64,000 nt of DNA from Rhizobiales bacterium 63-22 (GCA_001898995.1 MKVZ01000004.1:823420-887419), one strand, 5' to 3'; shown: positions 38,743-47,316, counted from the stretch's first letter. Numbers and translations: made by a program. Notes: generated from the letters alone by a model not told the origin.

Positions 38743-39623
38743 GCGGATGTCCTCCCGCGGCTCAGGCGCGGCAATATCAGCGCGACGGTGACGAGGAGCG
38801 CCGTGGCGATGTTGAGGTCGGAAGCCTGAAGGCCGACGGCTTCACCGTTGGAAAGCGCGAACTGGATGGCGATACGGTAGATGATGGAGCCGAGCACGCA
38901 GCCGATCAGCGTTACCAGAAGGCTGCGCGAGCGCAACAGCGTCTCGCCGATGATGACGGCCGCAAGGCCGACCACGATGGTACCGACACCCGAGGTCACG
39001 TCGGCAAAACCGTTGGTCTGCGCGAAAAGCGAACCGCCGAGCGCCACCAGCGCATTGGAGAGCGCCATGCCGAGATAGACCTGACGGTCGGTGCGCACGC
39101 CCTGCGCGCGCGCCATTTTCGGGTTGGCGCCGGTCGCGCGCATGGCGAGACCCATGTCGCTTTCGAGGAAGCGCCAGACAAGGACGACGACGACCGCCAC
39201 CAGCACGAAAAGGAAGAGCGGCCGCACGTAATATTCGCGCAGGCCATGGCCGAAGAACGGGCTTATCATCGTATCCTGATTGATAAGTGCGATGTTCGGC
39301 TTGCCCATGACGCGCAGATTGACCGAGAACAGCGCAATCATGGTCAGGATGGAAGCGAGCAGATTGAGGATCTTGAAGCGGACATTGAGCGTTGCGGTGA
39401 CAAGGCCGGCCAGCGCGCCCGCCACCATGGCGACCGCCGTGGCGAGCCACGGATTGATGCCGGCCAGGATCAGCACGCCGGCAACCGCCGCGCCGAGCGG
39501 AAAGGAACCGTCCACGGTGAGATCGGGAAAATCGAGAACGCGGAAAGCCATATAGACGCCGATGGCGACGAAGGCGTAGACGAGGCCAAGTTCGACCGCG
39601 CCCCAGAAGGCGATCTGACTCAC
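38739..39623 (-). CDS. ABC transporter permease (TrpX-type importer system)
   Basis: Integral membrane subunit of 294 residues with about eight helices, of the branched-chain-amino-acid/ribose permease fold (LVYAFVAIGVYMAFRVLDFPDLTVDGSF at the start, quoted here in two parts by its LVYAFVAIG and DFPDLTVDGS cores). The start codon is GTG behind AAAGGAACC. A short gap with an inverted repeat separates it from the binding-protein gene, a common device to keep the binding protein in excess. Confidence 0.92.
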   Translation of the reverse strand: MSQIAFWGAVELGLVYAFVAIGVYMAFRVLDFPDLTVDGSFPLGAAVAGVLILAGINPWLATAVAMVAGALAGLVTATLNVRFKILNLLASILTMIALFSVNLRVMGKPNIALINQDTMISPFFGHGLREYYVRPLFLFVLVAVVVVLVWRFLESDMGLAMRATGANPKMARAQGVRTDRQVYLGMALSNALVALGGSLFAQTNGFADVTSGVGTIVVGLAAVIIGETLLRSRSLLVTLIGCVLGSIIYRIAIQFALSNGEAVGLQASDLNIATALLVTVALILPRLSRGRTSA

Positions 39624-39647
39624 AATGGTTCCTTTCGGATTAGGGGA

Positions 39648-39734
39648 TCAGGGGAGTCCGGAAGCAGAGAAGCAGGCGATGAAGGAAAGAACAGTCGTTC
39701 TATTCCTCCAGGTGCCTGTTCCTTACTCCCCTGA
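39648..39734. promoter_or_regulatory. Long-range inverted repeat in the permease/binding-protein gap
   Basis: TCAGGGGAGT (39648-39657) and ACTCCCCTGA (39725-39734) are perfect inverted arms 67 bp apart within the 120-bp gap. In mRNA this would form a stem-loop after the binding-protein gene that could protect its 3' end or attenuate read-through into the permease. Confidence 0.5.
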
Positions 39735-39743
39735 GCTTCAGCT

Positions 39744-40712
39744 TTACTGCCCGATCTTGCTCGTTGCCCGGTCCAGCACGGATTGCGGGATTGTCACGCC
39801 CATTTTCTTCGCGGCATCGAGGTTGACCACCAGATTGGTGCCCTTGGCGATCTCGACCGGAATGTCGCCCGGCTTCTCACCCTTGAGAATGCGGACGACG
39901 ACCTCGCCCGTCTGCTTACCGACGTCGAAATAGTTGAAGCCGAGTGCGGCCAGCGCACCGCGCTTGACCGAATCCGTGTCGGCGGTGAAGAGCGGCAGCT
40001 TGCTTTCGTCTGCCACGCCGACCGCGCTTTCCAGCGCCGAGACGACGGTGTTGTCGGTCGGTATATACATGGCGTCGGCGCGGCCCACCAGCGCTTCCGC
40101 CGCGCTCTTCACGTCCGCCGACTTGGTGGCGGTGGACTCGACGATCTCGATGTTGTCCTTGGCAGCGGCAGCCTTCAGCGCTTTCAGAAGCGACACGGAG
40201 TTGGTTTCGCCGGGATTATAGAGATAGCCGAGCTTCTTGATGTTCGGCATGATCTCCCTGATCAGCTTGATGTGTTCGGCCACCGGCGACATGTCGGAAA
40301 TGCCGGTGACGTTGCCGCCGGGCTTCTCCATGCTCTTCACCAGCTGTGCGCCGACCGGATCGGAAACCGCGGTGAAGACCACCGGAATGTCGCGCGTGGC
40401 CGAGACGACCGCCTGCGCCGATGGCGTGGAGATCGGCACGATCACGTCCGGGTTTTCGCCGACGAACTGGCGCGCGATCTGCGCGGCGGTAGCCGGGTTG
40501 CCCTGCGCCGACTGGTAGACGAATTTGAGATTGTCGCCTTCCTTGAAGCCAGCTTCGGCCAGCGCGGCCTTCACGCCGTCACGGGCGGCGTCGAGCGCGG
40601 GATGCTGGACGATTGCCGTCACCTCGACGACGACATCCTTCGCCTGCGCGGCGGTGGTGATGGCCGTGGCTGCCATCAAGGCCATCAGCGTGGCCGCAAA
40701 CCTGAAACGCAT
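39744..40712 (-). CDS. ABC transporter substrate-binding protein (TrpX family)
   Basis: Periplasmic binding protein of 322 residues with a signal peptide (LMALMAATAITTAAQA, cleavage near residue 24). The ABC-sub-bind domain starts VVVEVTAIVQHPALDAARDG and includes VPISTPSAQAVVSATRDIP and YNPGETNSVSLLKALK. It is first in the operon with permease and ATPase. The ligand is unknown; relatives bind aromatic or other amino acids. Confidence 0.92.
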   Translation of the reverse strand: MRFRFAATLMALMAATAITTAAQAKDVVVEVTAIVQHPALDAARDGVKAALAEAGFKEGDNLKFVYQSAQGNPATAAQIARQFVGENPDVIVPISTPSAQAVVSATRDIPVVFTAVSDPVGAQLVKSMEKPGGNVTGISDMSPVAEHIKLIREIMPNIKKLGYLYNPGETNSVSLLKALKAAAAKDNIEIVESTATKSADVKSAAEALVGRADAMYIPTDNTVVSALESAVGVADESKLPLFTADTDSVKRGALAALGFNYFDVGKQTGEVVVRILKGEKPGDIPVEIAKGTNLVVNLDAAKKMGVTIPQSVLDRATSKIGQ

Positions 40713-40885
40713 GAAAATCTCCCCTGTTTCTGCTGTGTGCCTGACTGCTTAATCAAGTTGTGGGCTGAAATCAATGATGGGCCGGCGGCGCCGGTCATCG
40801 GCCTGCCTTGCCGCCGTAATTTTCCCTGTACCATGGCCGAAAACGGGTTAATCTCTCCCTGTGAGGCGGAAGGAGGAACAGCGGC

Positions 40886-41650
40886 ATGGGCGAGTTCGCG
40901 ATCGTCACCGGCGGCAGCACGGGGATCGGCAGGCATCTGGTTTCGGCCTTCGCGGCGGCGGGCCATGCGGTCGCCTTCAGCTATCGCGGCGACGAGGAAG
41001 CGGCGCAGACGCTGATCGAGGCGGTGGAGGAGGCGGGCGGTCAGGCACTGGGCCTGCCTTGCGACGCCGGCATCCGGGCCGATGTGGAGGCCTTTTTCGA
41101 CGAAGCCTGTTCCTGGTTCGGCGACGCGCCGGACGTTCTGGTCAACAATGCCGGAATTCAGGTCTGGGCGCCGCTGCTGGAACTTTCCGAGGACGATTGG
41201 GACGAGGTGGTCCGCACCAATCTCAAGGGCTGCTTCCTCAACACGCAGGCGGCGGCGCGGCGCATGGTGGATGTCGGCAAGGGCGGCTCCATCGTCAATA
41301 TCGGCTCCGGCTGCAACAAGCTCGCCTTTCCGAGGCTCGTTTCCTACACCGCCTCCAAGGGCGGGATCGAGCAGTTCACCAAGGTTTCGGCGGTGGAGCT
41401 TGGAATCCACGGCATCCGGGTCAACTGCATCGCGCCGGGAGCCGTTCTCAACGAACGCACGGAGCGGGAAGCGCCCGATTATGCCGGCTCGTGGGCGCGC
41501 ATCACACCCCTGCGGCGAGTGGGGACCGTGGAGGATATCGCCGGACCGGTACTGTTCCTCGCATCGGATGCGGCGGGTTTCGTGACCGGCCAGACCATCT
41601 GGGTCGATGGCGGCGTATTCGCGCAGGCCAACTGGCCCTACGAGATGTGA
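40886..41650 (+). CDS. SDR-family oxidoreductase
   Basis: Short-chain dehydrogenase of 254 residues with the NAD(P) glycine motif TGGSTGIGRH at 8-17, NNAG near 89, and catalytic Tyr/Lys in YTASKGG (Ser in NIGSGCN). C-terminal TGQTIWVDGG is classical SDR. An Arg-containing YRGDEE after strand two hints at NADP or NAD ambiguity. It is a single gene divergent from the ABC operon; substrate unknown. Confidence 0.92.
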   Translation: MGEFAIVTGGSTGIGRHLVSAFAAAGHAVAFSYRGDEEAAQTLIEAVEEAGGQALGLPCDAGIRADVEAFFDEACSWFGDAPDVLVNNAGIQVWAPLLELSEDDWDEVVRTNLKGCFLNTQAAARRMVDVGKGGSIVNIGSGCNKLAFPRLVSYTASKGGIEQFTKVSAVELGIHGIRVNCIAPGAVLNERTEREAPDYAGSWARITPLRRVGTVEDIAGPVLFLASDAAGFVTGQTIWVDGGVFAQANWPYEM

Positions 41651-41751
41651 GCATCGGGCCGCTTTCGTGCGCGATTCTTCACTTTGGGCGGTTATGAGTT
41701 TTTCTTTCCGCGCGACCGCGGATTCTTCGAAAACCCATCTCCATCAAGGGC

Positions 41752-41780
41752 TTGAACGCGGTCTGACGGTCGGGAATAAT
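41752..41780 (+). promoter_or_regulatory. Sigma-70-like promoter for the HPP-CBS gene
   Basis: TTGAAC, 17-bp spacer, AATAAT, located 68 bp before the start codon. It is the best -35/-10 pair in the 197-bp gap. Confidence 0.55.
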
Positions 41781-41847
41781 CCGGCGCTCCATCCTTCCCG
41801 CATTCGGGCGACACGGACCGCTCCGGCGTCGCCAACAGGTACCCTTC

Positions 41848-42951
41848 ATGTCTTCAACGGAACGGCAGTCGAAGCCGGCCATGTCGCGCTTCCGCTTCTT
41901 CGTGCCCATCCTCGCCGGAGCCACGCTTCGCGAGCGCCTTCTGGCCTGCCTTGGCGCTTTGATCGGCATCGCGCTCACAGGCATGATCGGCGGATATTTC
42001 TTCGGCGCCGGTGCCGATCTTCCGCTCATCGTCGCGCCGATGGGCGCATCGGCGGTGCTCCTGTTCGCGGTGCCCTCCAGTCCGCTCGCCCAGCCGTGGC
42101 CGATCATCGGCGGCAACACGATCTCGGCCCTCACCGGGCTTCTCGCCGCCGGCCTCATCCACGATCCGGTGCTCGCCATCGGCGTCGGGGTCGGGCTGGC
42201 GATCGGCGTCATGTCCTTCACCCGCTGCCTGCATCCGCCGGGCGGGGCCGCCGCGCTGACCGCCGTGCTCGGCGGCCCCGCGGTGGCAAAATGGGGCCTG
42301 TTCTTTCCGCTGGTTCCGGTCGCACTCAATTCCTGCGTTCTGGTCGCGCTGGGCATCGCCTTTCACCGGCTCTCGCGGCGATCCTATCCGCATGTCGCGC
42401 CGCCGGCGCCGGCGAAGGCGCCGGGACCCACGGACCTGCCCTCCAGCCGCCGCGTCGGTTTCCGCGAGGAGGATATCGACACGGCCCTGAGCCGTTTCGA
42501 GGAGACCTTCGACATCGACCGCGACGATCTCGGCCGGCTGCTGCGGCAGGTGGAACTGGAATCGATGCTGCGTTCTCCCGGCGGCGAAATCCTGTGCCGG
42601 GATATCATGTCGCGCGATGTGATCTCCATCGGCGAGGACGATTCCGCCGCGACGGCGCGCGCGCTGCTGCTGGCCCACAATATCCGCACCCTGCCGGTGG
42701 AGGACGGTGAGGGGCGGCTGGTCGGAACGCTCGGCCTGCGCGAGCTTGCACAGGTGGAGGGCTCGTTCAGGGGGCATATCGCAAAAGCGGCGACCGCATC
42801 GCCTACGGACAGGGCGCTCAGCCTCCTGCCTGTCCTGACCGATGGCCGCACCCATGCGGTGATCATCGTCGATAGCCGGTCGAAGATTCTGGGCCTGATA
42901 TCGCAGACCGATCTGCTGGGCGCCGTGGCGCGCACGCTCGTTTCGCCCTGA
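41848..42951 (+). CDS. HPP-family membrane protein with C-terminal CBS pair
   Basis: Protein of 367 residues. The HPP domain (about 15-170) has four helices, with APMGASAVLLFAVPSSPLAQPWP and FTRCLHPPGGAAALTAVLGG, the latter containing the HPP motif. Two CBS domains follow (about 250-365; CRDIMSRDVISIGEDD and VILIVDSRSKILGLIS-like second repeat). HPP proteins are implicated in nitrite transport in chloroplasts and cyanobacteria; CBS pairs usually bind adenine nucleotides. Function here is not established. Confidence 0.88.
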   Translation: MSSTERQSKPAMSRFRFFVPILAGATLRERLLACLGALIGIALTGMIGGYFFGAGADLPLIVAPMGASAVLLFAVPSSPLAQPWPIIGGNTISALTGLLAAGLIHDPVLAIGVGVGLAIGVMSFTRCLHPPGGAAALTAVLGGPAVAKWGLFFPLVPVALNSCVLVALGIAFHRLSRRSYPHVAPPAPAKAPGPTDLPSSRRVGFREEDIDTALSRFEETFDIDRDDLGRLLRQVELESMLRSPGGEILCRDIMSRDVISIGEDDSAATARALLLAHNIRTLPVEDGEGRLVGTLGLRELAQVEGSFRGHIAKAATASPTDRALSLLPVLTDGRTHAVIIVDSRSKILGLISQTDLLGAVARTLVSP

Positions 42952-43004
42952 ACCAACGCTGTGCCCGCCGCCGGCCGGTGTCACGGTCTGCGGATTACAA
43001 CATC

Positions 43005-43033
43005 TTGACGGAAATAAGTCATCGCCCTAGAAG
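43005..43033 (+). promoter_or_regulatory. Sigma-70-like promoter for DUF3311-mctP
   Basis: TTGACG, 17-bp spacer, TAGAAG, ending about 60 bp before the DUF3311 start in the 140-bp gap. Confidence 0.55.
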
Positions 43034-43091
43034 TTTTTTTCCAGATCTGACGGGGTCGGTCTGCCGGGAGGTTTTCTGAAAGGCGATTCAT

Positions 43092-43289
43092 ATGGAAAAG
43101 CGCAAGAGCAAGGCAGTCTTCTGGCTGCTGATAATCCCCTATATCGGGCTTCTCTGGGTTCCATTCTATAATTTTCACGATCCCGTTCTTTTCGGGTTTC
43201 CCTTTTTCTACTGGTATCAGCTTCTCTGGGTGCCGATTACCGCTTTCCTGACCTGGATCGTTTATCGGAGCATGCGCCATGACGACTGA
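43092..43289 (+). CDS. DUF3311 small membrane protein
   Basis: A 65-residue protein with two helices (VFWLLIIPYIGLLWVPFY and WYQLLWVPITAFLTWIVY). It overlaps mctP by 11 bp. DUF3311 proteins are regular companions of SSS-family organic-acid transporters, presumably as small accessory subunits. Confidence 0.9.
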   Translation: MEKRKSKAVFWLLIIPYIGLLWVPFYNFHDPVLFGFPFFYWYQLLWVPITAFLTWIVYRSMRHDD

Positions 43290-44760
43290 TATCAATTATA
43301 CGTCGCTTGCCATCTTCATCTTCTTTTTCCTGCTCGTTACGGTCATGGGCTTTGTGGCCGCGCGCTGGCGCAAACCGGAGACGCTGGCCCATATCGACGA
43401 ATGGGGCCTCGGCGGACGCAATTTCGGCACCTGGATCACATGGTTCCTTGTCGGTGGCGATTTCTATACCGCCTATACGGTCATCGCCGTGCCGGCGCTG
43501 GTCTATACGGTCGGCGCCTACGGCTTCTTCGCGCTGCCCTATACGATCGTCGTCTATCCCTTCGTCTTCATGGTCATGCCGGTCCTGTGGAGGAAGGCCA
43601 AGGATTTCGGTTATGTGACCGCCGGCGACGTGGTTCATGGCCAGTACGGCTCGCGCGCGCTGGAGCTTGCGGTCGCCATCACCGGCGTCATCGCCACCAT
43701 GCCCTATATCGCGCTCCAGCTCGTCGGCATGGCCGCGGTGCTGAAGGCGCTCGGCCTGCATGGCGAACTGCCGCTCGCCATCGCTTTCATCGTTCTGGCA
43801 CTCTATACCTATTCGGCGGGCCTGCGCGCCCCGGCGCTGATCGCCTTCGTCAAGGACATCATGATCTATATCGCGGTGATCGCGGCCATCGCCGTCATCC
43901 CGGCGAAGCTCGGCGGCTATGCCAATGTCTTCGCTGCCGCCGATGCGGACTTCAAGGCCAAGGGTGCGGGCAGCCTGCTGCTCGCCGGCAATCAATATGT
44001 CGCCTATGCCACGCTGGCGCTCGGCTCGGCGCTCGCCGCCTTCATGTATCCGCATACGCTGACCGGCATTTTCGCCGCGAAGAGCGGCAACACCATCCGC
44101 AAGAATGCGGTGCTGCTGCCGGCCTATACGCTGCTTCTGGGGCTGCTCGCGTTGCTCGGCTATATGGGCCATGCCGCGAAACTGCATGTCGACAGCGCCA
44201 ACGAAGTGGTGCCGGCGCTGTTCCAGACGCTGTTTCCGAGCTGGTTCACCGGTTTCGCCTTCTCGGCCATCGCCATCGGTGCGCTGGTGCCGGCGGCGGT
44301 GATGAGCATCGGCGCGGCCAATCTGTTCACCCGCAATTTCTGGAAGGCCTATGTCGATCCGGCGGTCGACCCGGCGGGTGAGGCGAAGGTCGCCAAGGTC
44401 ACGTCGCTGGTGGTGAAGGTCGGCGCGCTGCTGGTCATCATCTTCCTGCCGACGCAGTTCGCCCTCGATCTCCAGCTTCTGGGCGGCATCTGGATATTGC
44501 AGACGCTGCCGGCGCTGGTCTTCGGCCTCTATACGCGCTGGTTCCGCGCGCCCGGCCTCCTCGCGGGCTGGTTCGTCGGTTTCTTCGGCGGCACCTGGAT
44601 CGTCTGGATGAACGGGCTGAAGCCGCTGCACGCGATCAGCTTCGGCGGCGCTTCCTTCACCGTCTATACCGGTATTCTCGCTCTGGTGGTCAATATCGTG
44701 GTGGCAGTGGTGGTGAATGCCGTGACCCCGGCGTCGGCCACGGCGCGGGCGTCGAACTGA
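43279..44760 (+). CDS. mctP: Sodium:solute symporter, MctP monocarboxylate permease type
   Basis: SSS-family carrier of 493 residues and about 13 helices. The WGLGGRNFGTWITWFLVGGD segment near 40-60 and YVTAGDVVHGQYGSRALELA near 115 are strongly like MctP of Rhizobium, which imports lactate, pyruvate and alanine. Its substrate range is inferred from that resemblance. A hairpin terminator lies downstream within a cluster of RIME-like repeats. Confidence 0.9.
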   Translation: MTTDINYTSLAIFIFFFLLVTVMGFVAARWRKPETLAHIDEWGLGGRNFGTWITWFLVGGDFYTAYTVIAVPALVYTVGAYGFFALPYTIVVYPFVFMVMPVLWRKAKDFGYVTAGDVVHGQYGSRALELAVAITGVIATMPYIALQLVGMAAVLKALGLHGELPLAIAFIVLALYTYSAGLRAPALIAFVKDIMIYIAVIAAIAVIPAKLGGYANVFAAADADFKAKGAGSLLLAGNQYVAYATLALGSALAAFMYPHTLTGIFAAKSGNTIRKNAVLLPAYTLLLGLLALLGYMGHAAKLHVDSANEVVPALFQTLFPSWFTGFAFSAIAIGALVPAAVMSIGAANLFTRNFWKAYVDPAVDPAGEAKVAKVTSLVVKVGALLVIIFLPTQFALDLQLLGGIWILQTLPALVFGLYTRWFRAPGLLAGWFVGFFGGTWIVWMNGLKPLHAISFGGASFTVYTGILALVVNIVVAVVVNAVTPASATARASN

Positions 44761-44762
44761 CT

Positions 44763-44865
44763 TAGAGCGCATCCCGAAAAGTGTGAAACGGTTTTCGGAT
44801 AAGATGCGCGTCAAAACAAACAATTGGAGCGCCGGTCTGATTCAATCAGATCGAAACGCGCTCTA
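44763..44865. repeat. Full-length RIME-like repeat after mctP
   Basis: TAGAGCGCATCCCGAAAAGTG opens it (given here as TAGAGCGCATC, CCGAAAAGTG) with pairing partner CGGTTTTCGG and GATGCGC; a second hairpin CGGTCTGATT/AATCAGATCG follows, and it ends GCGCTCTA. It is the most complete form of the family in the window. Confidence 0.85.
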
Positions 44866-44875
44866 ATGAAAACAA

Positions 44876-44905
44876 GGCGGCGGCCCGGCATCTCCGGGGC
44901 CGCCG
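44876..44905 (+). terminator. Terminator of mctP
   Basis: GGCGGC...CCGG pairs with CCGG...GCCGCC around CATCT, followed by TTCTCTT, between two RIME-like repeats. Confidence 0.65.
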
Positions 44906-44922
44906 TTCTCTTATGCGCCCCT

Positions 44923-44982
44923 TCTCGTTTTTGCGCATTTGCGGACGCGAAACCGCCTCGCACTTTCGCTGGAAATGCTCTA
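44923..44982. repeat. RIME-like repeat fragment before DUF922 gene
   Basis: GTTTTTGCGCATTTGCGG, then GAAACCGC and CTTTCGCTGG, ending AATGCTCTA. It is the right two-thirds of the element at 21880-21984; its CTA end is the DUF922 stop codon. Confidence 0.78.
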
Positions 44983-45591
44983 TCCCCCATTGACCAGCGC
45001 CAGCACCAGTTGCTGCACATTGCCGCCGTCGCTCATCTCCACCCGGTCGAATTCGCGGTCCCGTGCGTGCTGGACCGCGACCATGGCGGTGATTTCCTTG
45101 GCCAGAAGCTTGCGTATCCTGCGGCATTGCGGGTCGTCGGGCGCGGAAAGGCCGACCGTGCGGCGCACGATCTCCCGCGTGATTTCCTTCGCCGTTTCGC
45201 CGTGGGTCTTTTCATGCTTCAGGATGCCCGCATAGAAGGCGGCCCAGTTTTCCCTGACCGGCGAGGCGAGTTTCTGCTCCGGCTCCGGCATCGTATAGGT
45301 GATGGTGAGCCTGGGTGTCGCCGAGACCACCGTACAGGCATTGTTGCTGTGGTCGAAGGTACGGTCCCAGCGCAGCACATAGTTCGTATGAGCGATGGCG
45401 CGCGCCCTGCTCTTGCCCGATCTGGGGCCGCGCTCGCCGATGGAGCGGTAGAGTTCCGGTCCGGTACGGCCCTCGATCGCATAGGGCTTGACGATTTCCA
45501 CCGCCTTCCAGCCGTCGTCGGCATGGGCCGGCACCGCCATTGCCCCCGGAGCGATTGCGGCAAGGACGGACAAGCGAAGCCGCTTCATCAT
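44980..45591 (-). CDS. Periplasmic DUF922 putative zinc protease
   Basis: Secreted protein of 203 residues with a signal peptide (LRLSVLAAIAPGAMAVPAHA, cleavage near 24). The metalloprotease-like motif HEKTH (HExxH) is at 126-130. Cysteines near 86 and 155 could form a disulfide. The substrate is unknown. It follows tusA by 4 bp, so it is part of the ykuD-tusA-DUF922 operon. Its TAG stop lies in a RIME-like fragment. Confidence 0.86.
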   Translation of the reverse strand: MMKRLRLSVLAAIAPGAMAVPAHADDGWKAVEIVKPYAIEGRTGPELYRSIGERGPRSGKSRARAIAHTNYVLRWDRTFDHSNNACTVVSATPRLTITYTMPEPEQKLASPVRENWAAFYAGILKHEKTHGETAKEITREIVRRTVGLSAPDDPQCRRIRKLLAKEITAMVAVQHARDREFDRVEMSDGGNVQQLVLALVNGG

Positions 45592-45595
45592 GACC

Positions 45596-45835
45596 TTACC
45601 CTTTGCGGATCAGGAAACGCTGCATCGTGCCGTGGTGCTCCTGCGACAGAAGCGCATGGCCTTCTGCGGCGCAGAAATGCGGCAGGTCGATACCGGCGAG
45701 CGGATCCGTGGTTTCCACCCACAGAAGTGCGCCCGCCGGAATGTTTTCCAGACGGCGGCGGGTTTTCAGCACGGGAAGTGGGCATTTCAGCCCCTTGAGA
45801 TCGTAGACCGAAACGGTTTCCGGTCGTCCGTTCAA
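45596..45835 (-). CDS. tusA: TusA-family sulfurtransferase, TTG start
   Basis: Small sulfur carrier of 79 residues. The conserved CPxP motif is in DLKGLKCPLPVLKTRR (Cys near 18). There is no ATG or GTG at the right place; a TTG at 45833-45835 overlaps the ykuD stop codon in the sequence TTGA and fits family length, so translation is probably coupled. Role in thio-modification or sulfur transfer is from family knowledge. Confidence 0.85.
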   Translation of the reverse strand: MNGRPETVSVYDLKGLKCPLPVLKTRRRLENIPAGALLWVETTDPLAGIDLPHFCAAEGHALLSQEHHGTMQRFLIRKG

Positions 45836-47079
45836 TAGCCGAGAGCCTGCCAAAGGGATTTCTTCTGCTCCGATGCCGGTGCGGCGGCAGCCGCCGGCGG
45901 CTGTTCGGCGTTCTGGGCCACCTGGGCGGTTTCGCCTGCGGCAGACTGTGCCGGTGGTGTCGCCTGCGCGGCCGCCGCCGGGTTCTGCTTCGGCAACGGC
46001 ACGGAAGCGGTGCGTGCCGGGGCGGCCGTCGCAGGTCTGGCCGATTTCGGCGCGGCGGCGACCGCGGACGGCTGAATCACCGGGGGAGCGGGACGGATAT
46101 CCGGCGCGCCGGGCGTTTCGGCGGAAGCAGGCGTGAGTGACGGCGGCTCGCGCGACACCTTCTCGCCACGCGCCCGTGCGGCGCTCCATGCGGCGACGAG
46201 CTTTGCTTCGGGAAGGCCCTGAATCGAGGGCGAGGGGGCCTTGTCCGCGGCGGTGAAGGCGGATTCCAGCGTCTTGTGCGGCTGCGCATAGGCGACGGTC
46301 AATGCCGCGCCGTTGGCTGCCGGCGGACAGGGGCCGGTCGGCGACAGGGACTGGCCGTCCGGCGTCGGCACGTTGAACACGTAACGCTTTTCGCAGACAT
46401 CGACCTTCGGCGGCACCTTGGTGGCTTCGAAGGCGTCATAGCCCTGCTTGAGCATCTTCCAGAACGGGTAATTCGGGTCGTTGCGGTAGCGCGCCATATT
46501 GGCCGCCGTCATGCGGAACGGAAAGGCCTCGATCTGGAATTCGCGCTGGCCGCCCTGAAAGGCATCGCGCCCGAAGGCGTAAATCTGGGCGACGCTCTGG
46601 TCGGTCATGGAATAGCAGCCCGAGGACGAGCAGGCCCCGTGTACCATCAGGTTCTGGCCCGTGCGCCCGTTGGCGCGATCATAGGCATTGGGAAAGCCGA
46701 TGTTGAAGGAAAGATAATAGCTGGAATTTGGGTTCATCTGCGCCGGGCGCACGTTATAGAAACCCTCCGGCGCCTGCCGGTCGCCCTCGATATATTTAGG
46801 CCCCAGCTTGCCCGACCATTTGCAGATCGGGTAGGAGGCGATCTGGTCGTATTTGCCGTTGTCCTTCCGCTTCCAGATTTCCAGTACGCCTTCTTCCTTG
46901 AAGATACGCACCATGATCGGCGAGGTGCGGGTCATGCCCTTCGCCTTCATCTTGGCCACGATCTTCTCGGGCAGCGGCGTCTGTGCCTTCATGCCGAGAT
47001 CATTGACGGATGAACCCTGACAGCCCGCGAGAAGCGCGGCCGCCATGACGGAACCGAGGATTGCCGTTCTGATATTCAT
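45832..47079 (-). CDS. YkuD-family L,D-transpeptidase lipoprotein
   Basis: Peptidoglycan cross-linking enzyme candidate of 415 residues. The N-terminus is a lipoprotein signal (AALLAGC, lipidated Cys20). The YkuD catalytic motif HGACSSSGCYSM has His147 and nucleophile Cys155. After about residue 290 the tail is Ala/Pro-rich, likely unstructured. Start at 47079 is supported by the lipobox; the longer frame is unlikely. A 21-bp palindrome lies 146 bp upstream. Confidence 0.92.
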   Translation of the reverse strand: MNIRTAILGSVMAAALLAGCQGSSVNDLGMKAQTPLPEKIVAKMKAKGMTRTSPIMVRIFKEEGVLEIWKRKDNGKYDQIASYPICKWSGKLGPKYIEGDRQAPEGFYNVRPAQMNPNSSYYLSFNIGFPNAYDRANGRTGQNLMVHGACSSSGCYSMTDQSVAQIYAFGRDAFQGGQREFQIEAFPFRMTAANMARYRNDPNYPFWKMLKQGYDAFEATKVPPKVDVCEKRYVFNVPTPDGQSLSPTGPCPPAANGAALTVAYAQPHKTLESAFTAADKAPSPSIQGLPEAKLVAAWSAARARGEKVSREPPSLTPASAETPGAPDIRPAPPVIQPSAVAAAPKSARPATAAPARTASVPLPKQNPAAAAQATPPAQSAAGETAQVAQNAEQPPAAAAAPASEQKKSLWQALGY

Positions 47080-47147
47080 CTCGCATCGAGCCTTTGAGCC
47101 GCACCGGAAACTTTGTACACGAAAGCACCGGTTCACCGAAACCGCCG

Positions 47148-47213
47148 GAACGGTTCCTCTCCTTACGCATTTCCGAACACAGGACCGCTTCGCAGTCTTG
47201 CTGGAAACGCTCA
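47148..47213. repeat. Degraded RIME-like repeat upstream of ykuD
   Basis: GGAACGGTTCC hairpin remnant, TTACGCATTTCCG, GGACCGCTTCGCAG and GCTGGAAACGCTC follow the order of the element at 21880-21984 with several changes. Confidence 0.7.
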
Positions 47214-47224
47214 ATCTTTACAAG

Positions 47225-47245
47225 TAAACCTTACGGTAAGGTTTA
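47225..47245. promoter_or_regulatory. Perfect 21-bp palindrome between accA and ykuD
   Basis: TAAACCTTAC and GTAAGGTTTA flank a single G. It is upstream of ykuD and followed by AT-rich TATAAAT. Its length and symmetry suggest a dimeric regulator site; the binding protein is unknown. Confidence 0.55.
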
Positions 47246-47267
47246 TAAATCCTGTTTCCGATAGCGC

Positions 47268-47295
47268 AAAACCCGCCTAGCGGCAATATGGCGGG
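47268..47295 (-). terminator. Terminator of accA
   Basis: On the minus strand CCCGCC pairs with GGCGGG, followed by TTTTG, 21 bp after the accA stop. Confidence 0.7.
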
Positions 47296-47316
47296 CGTGG
47301 CGGCGTCCTCTTGGCG

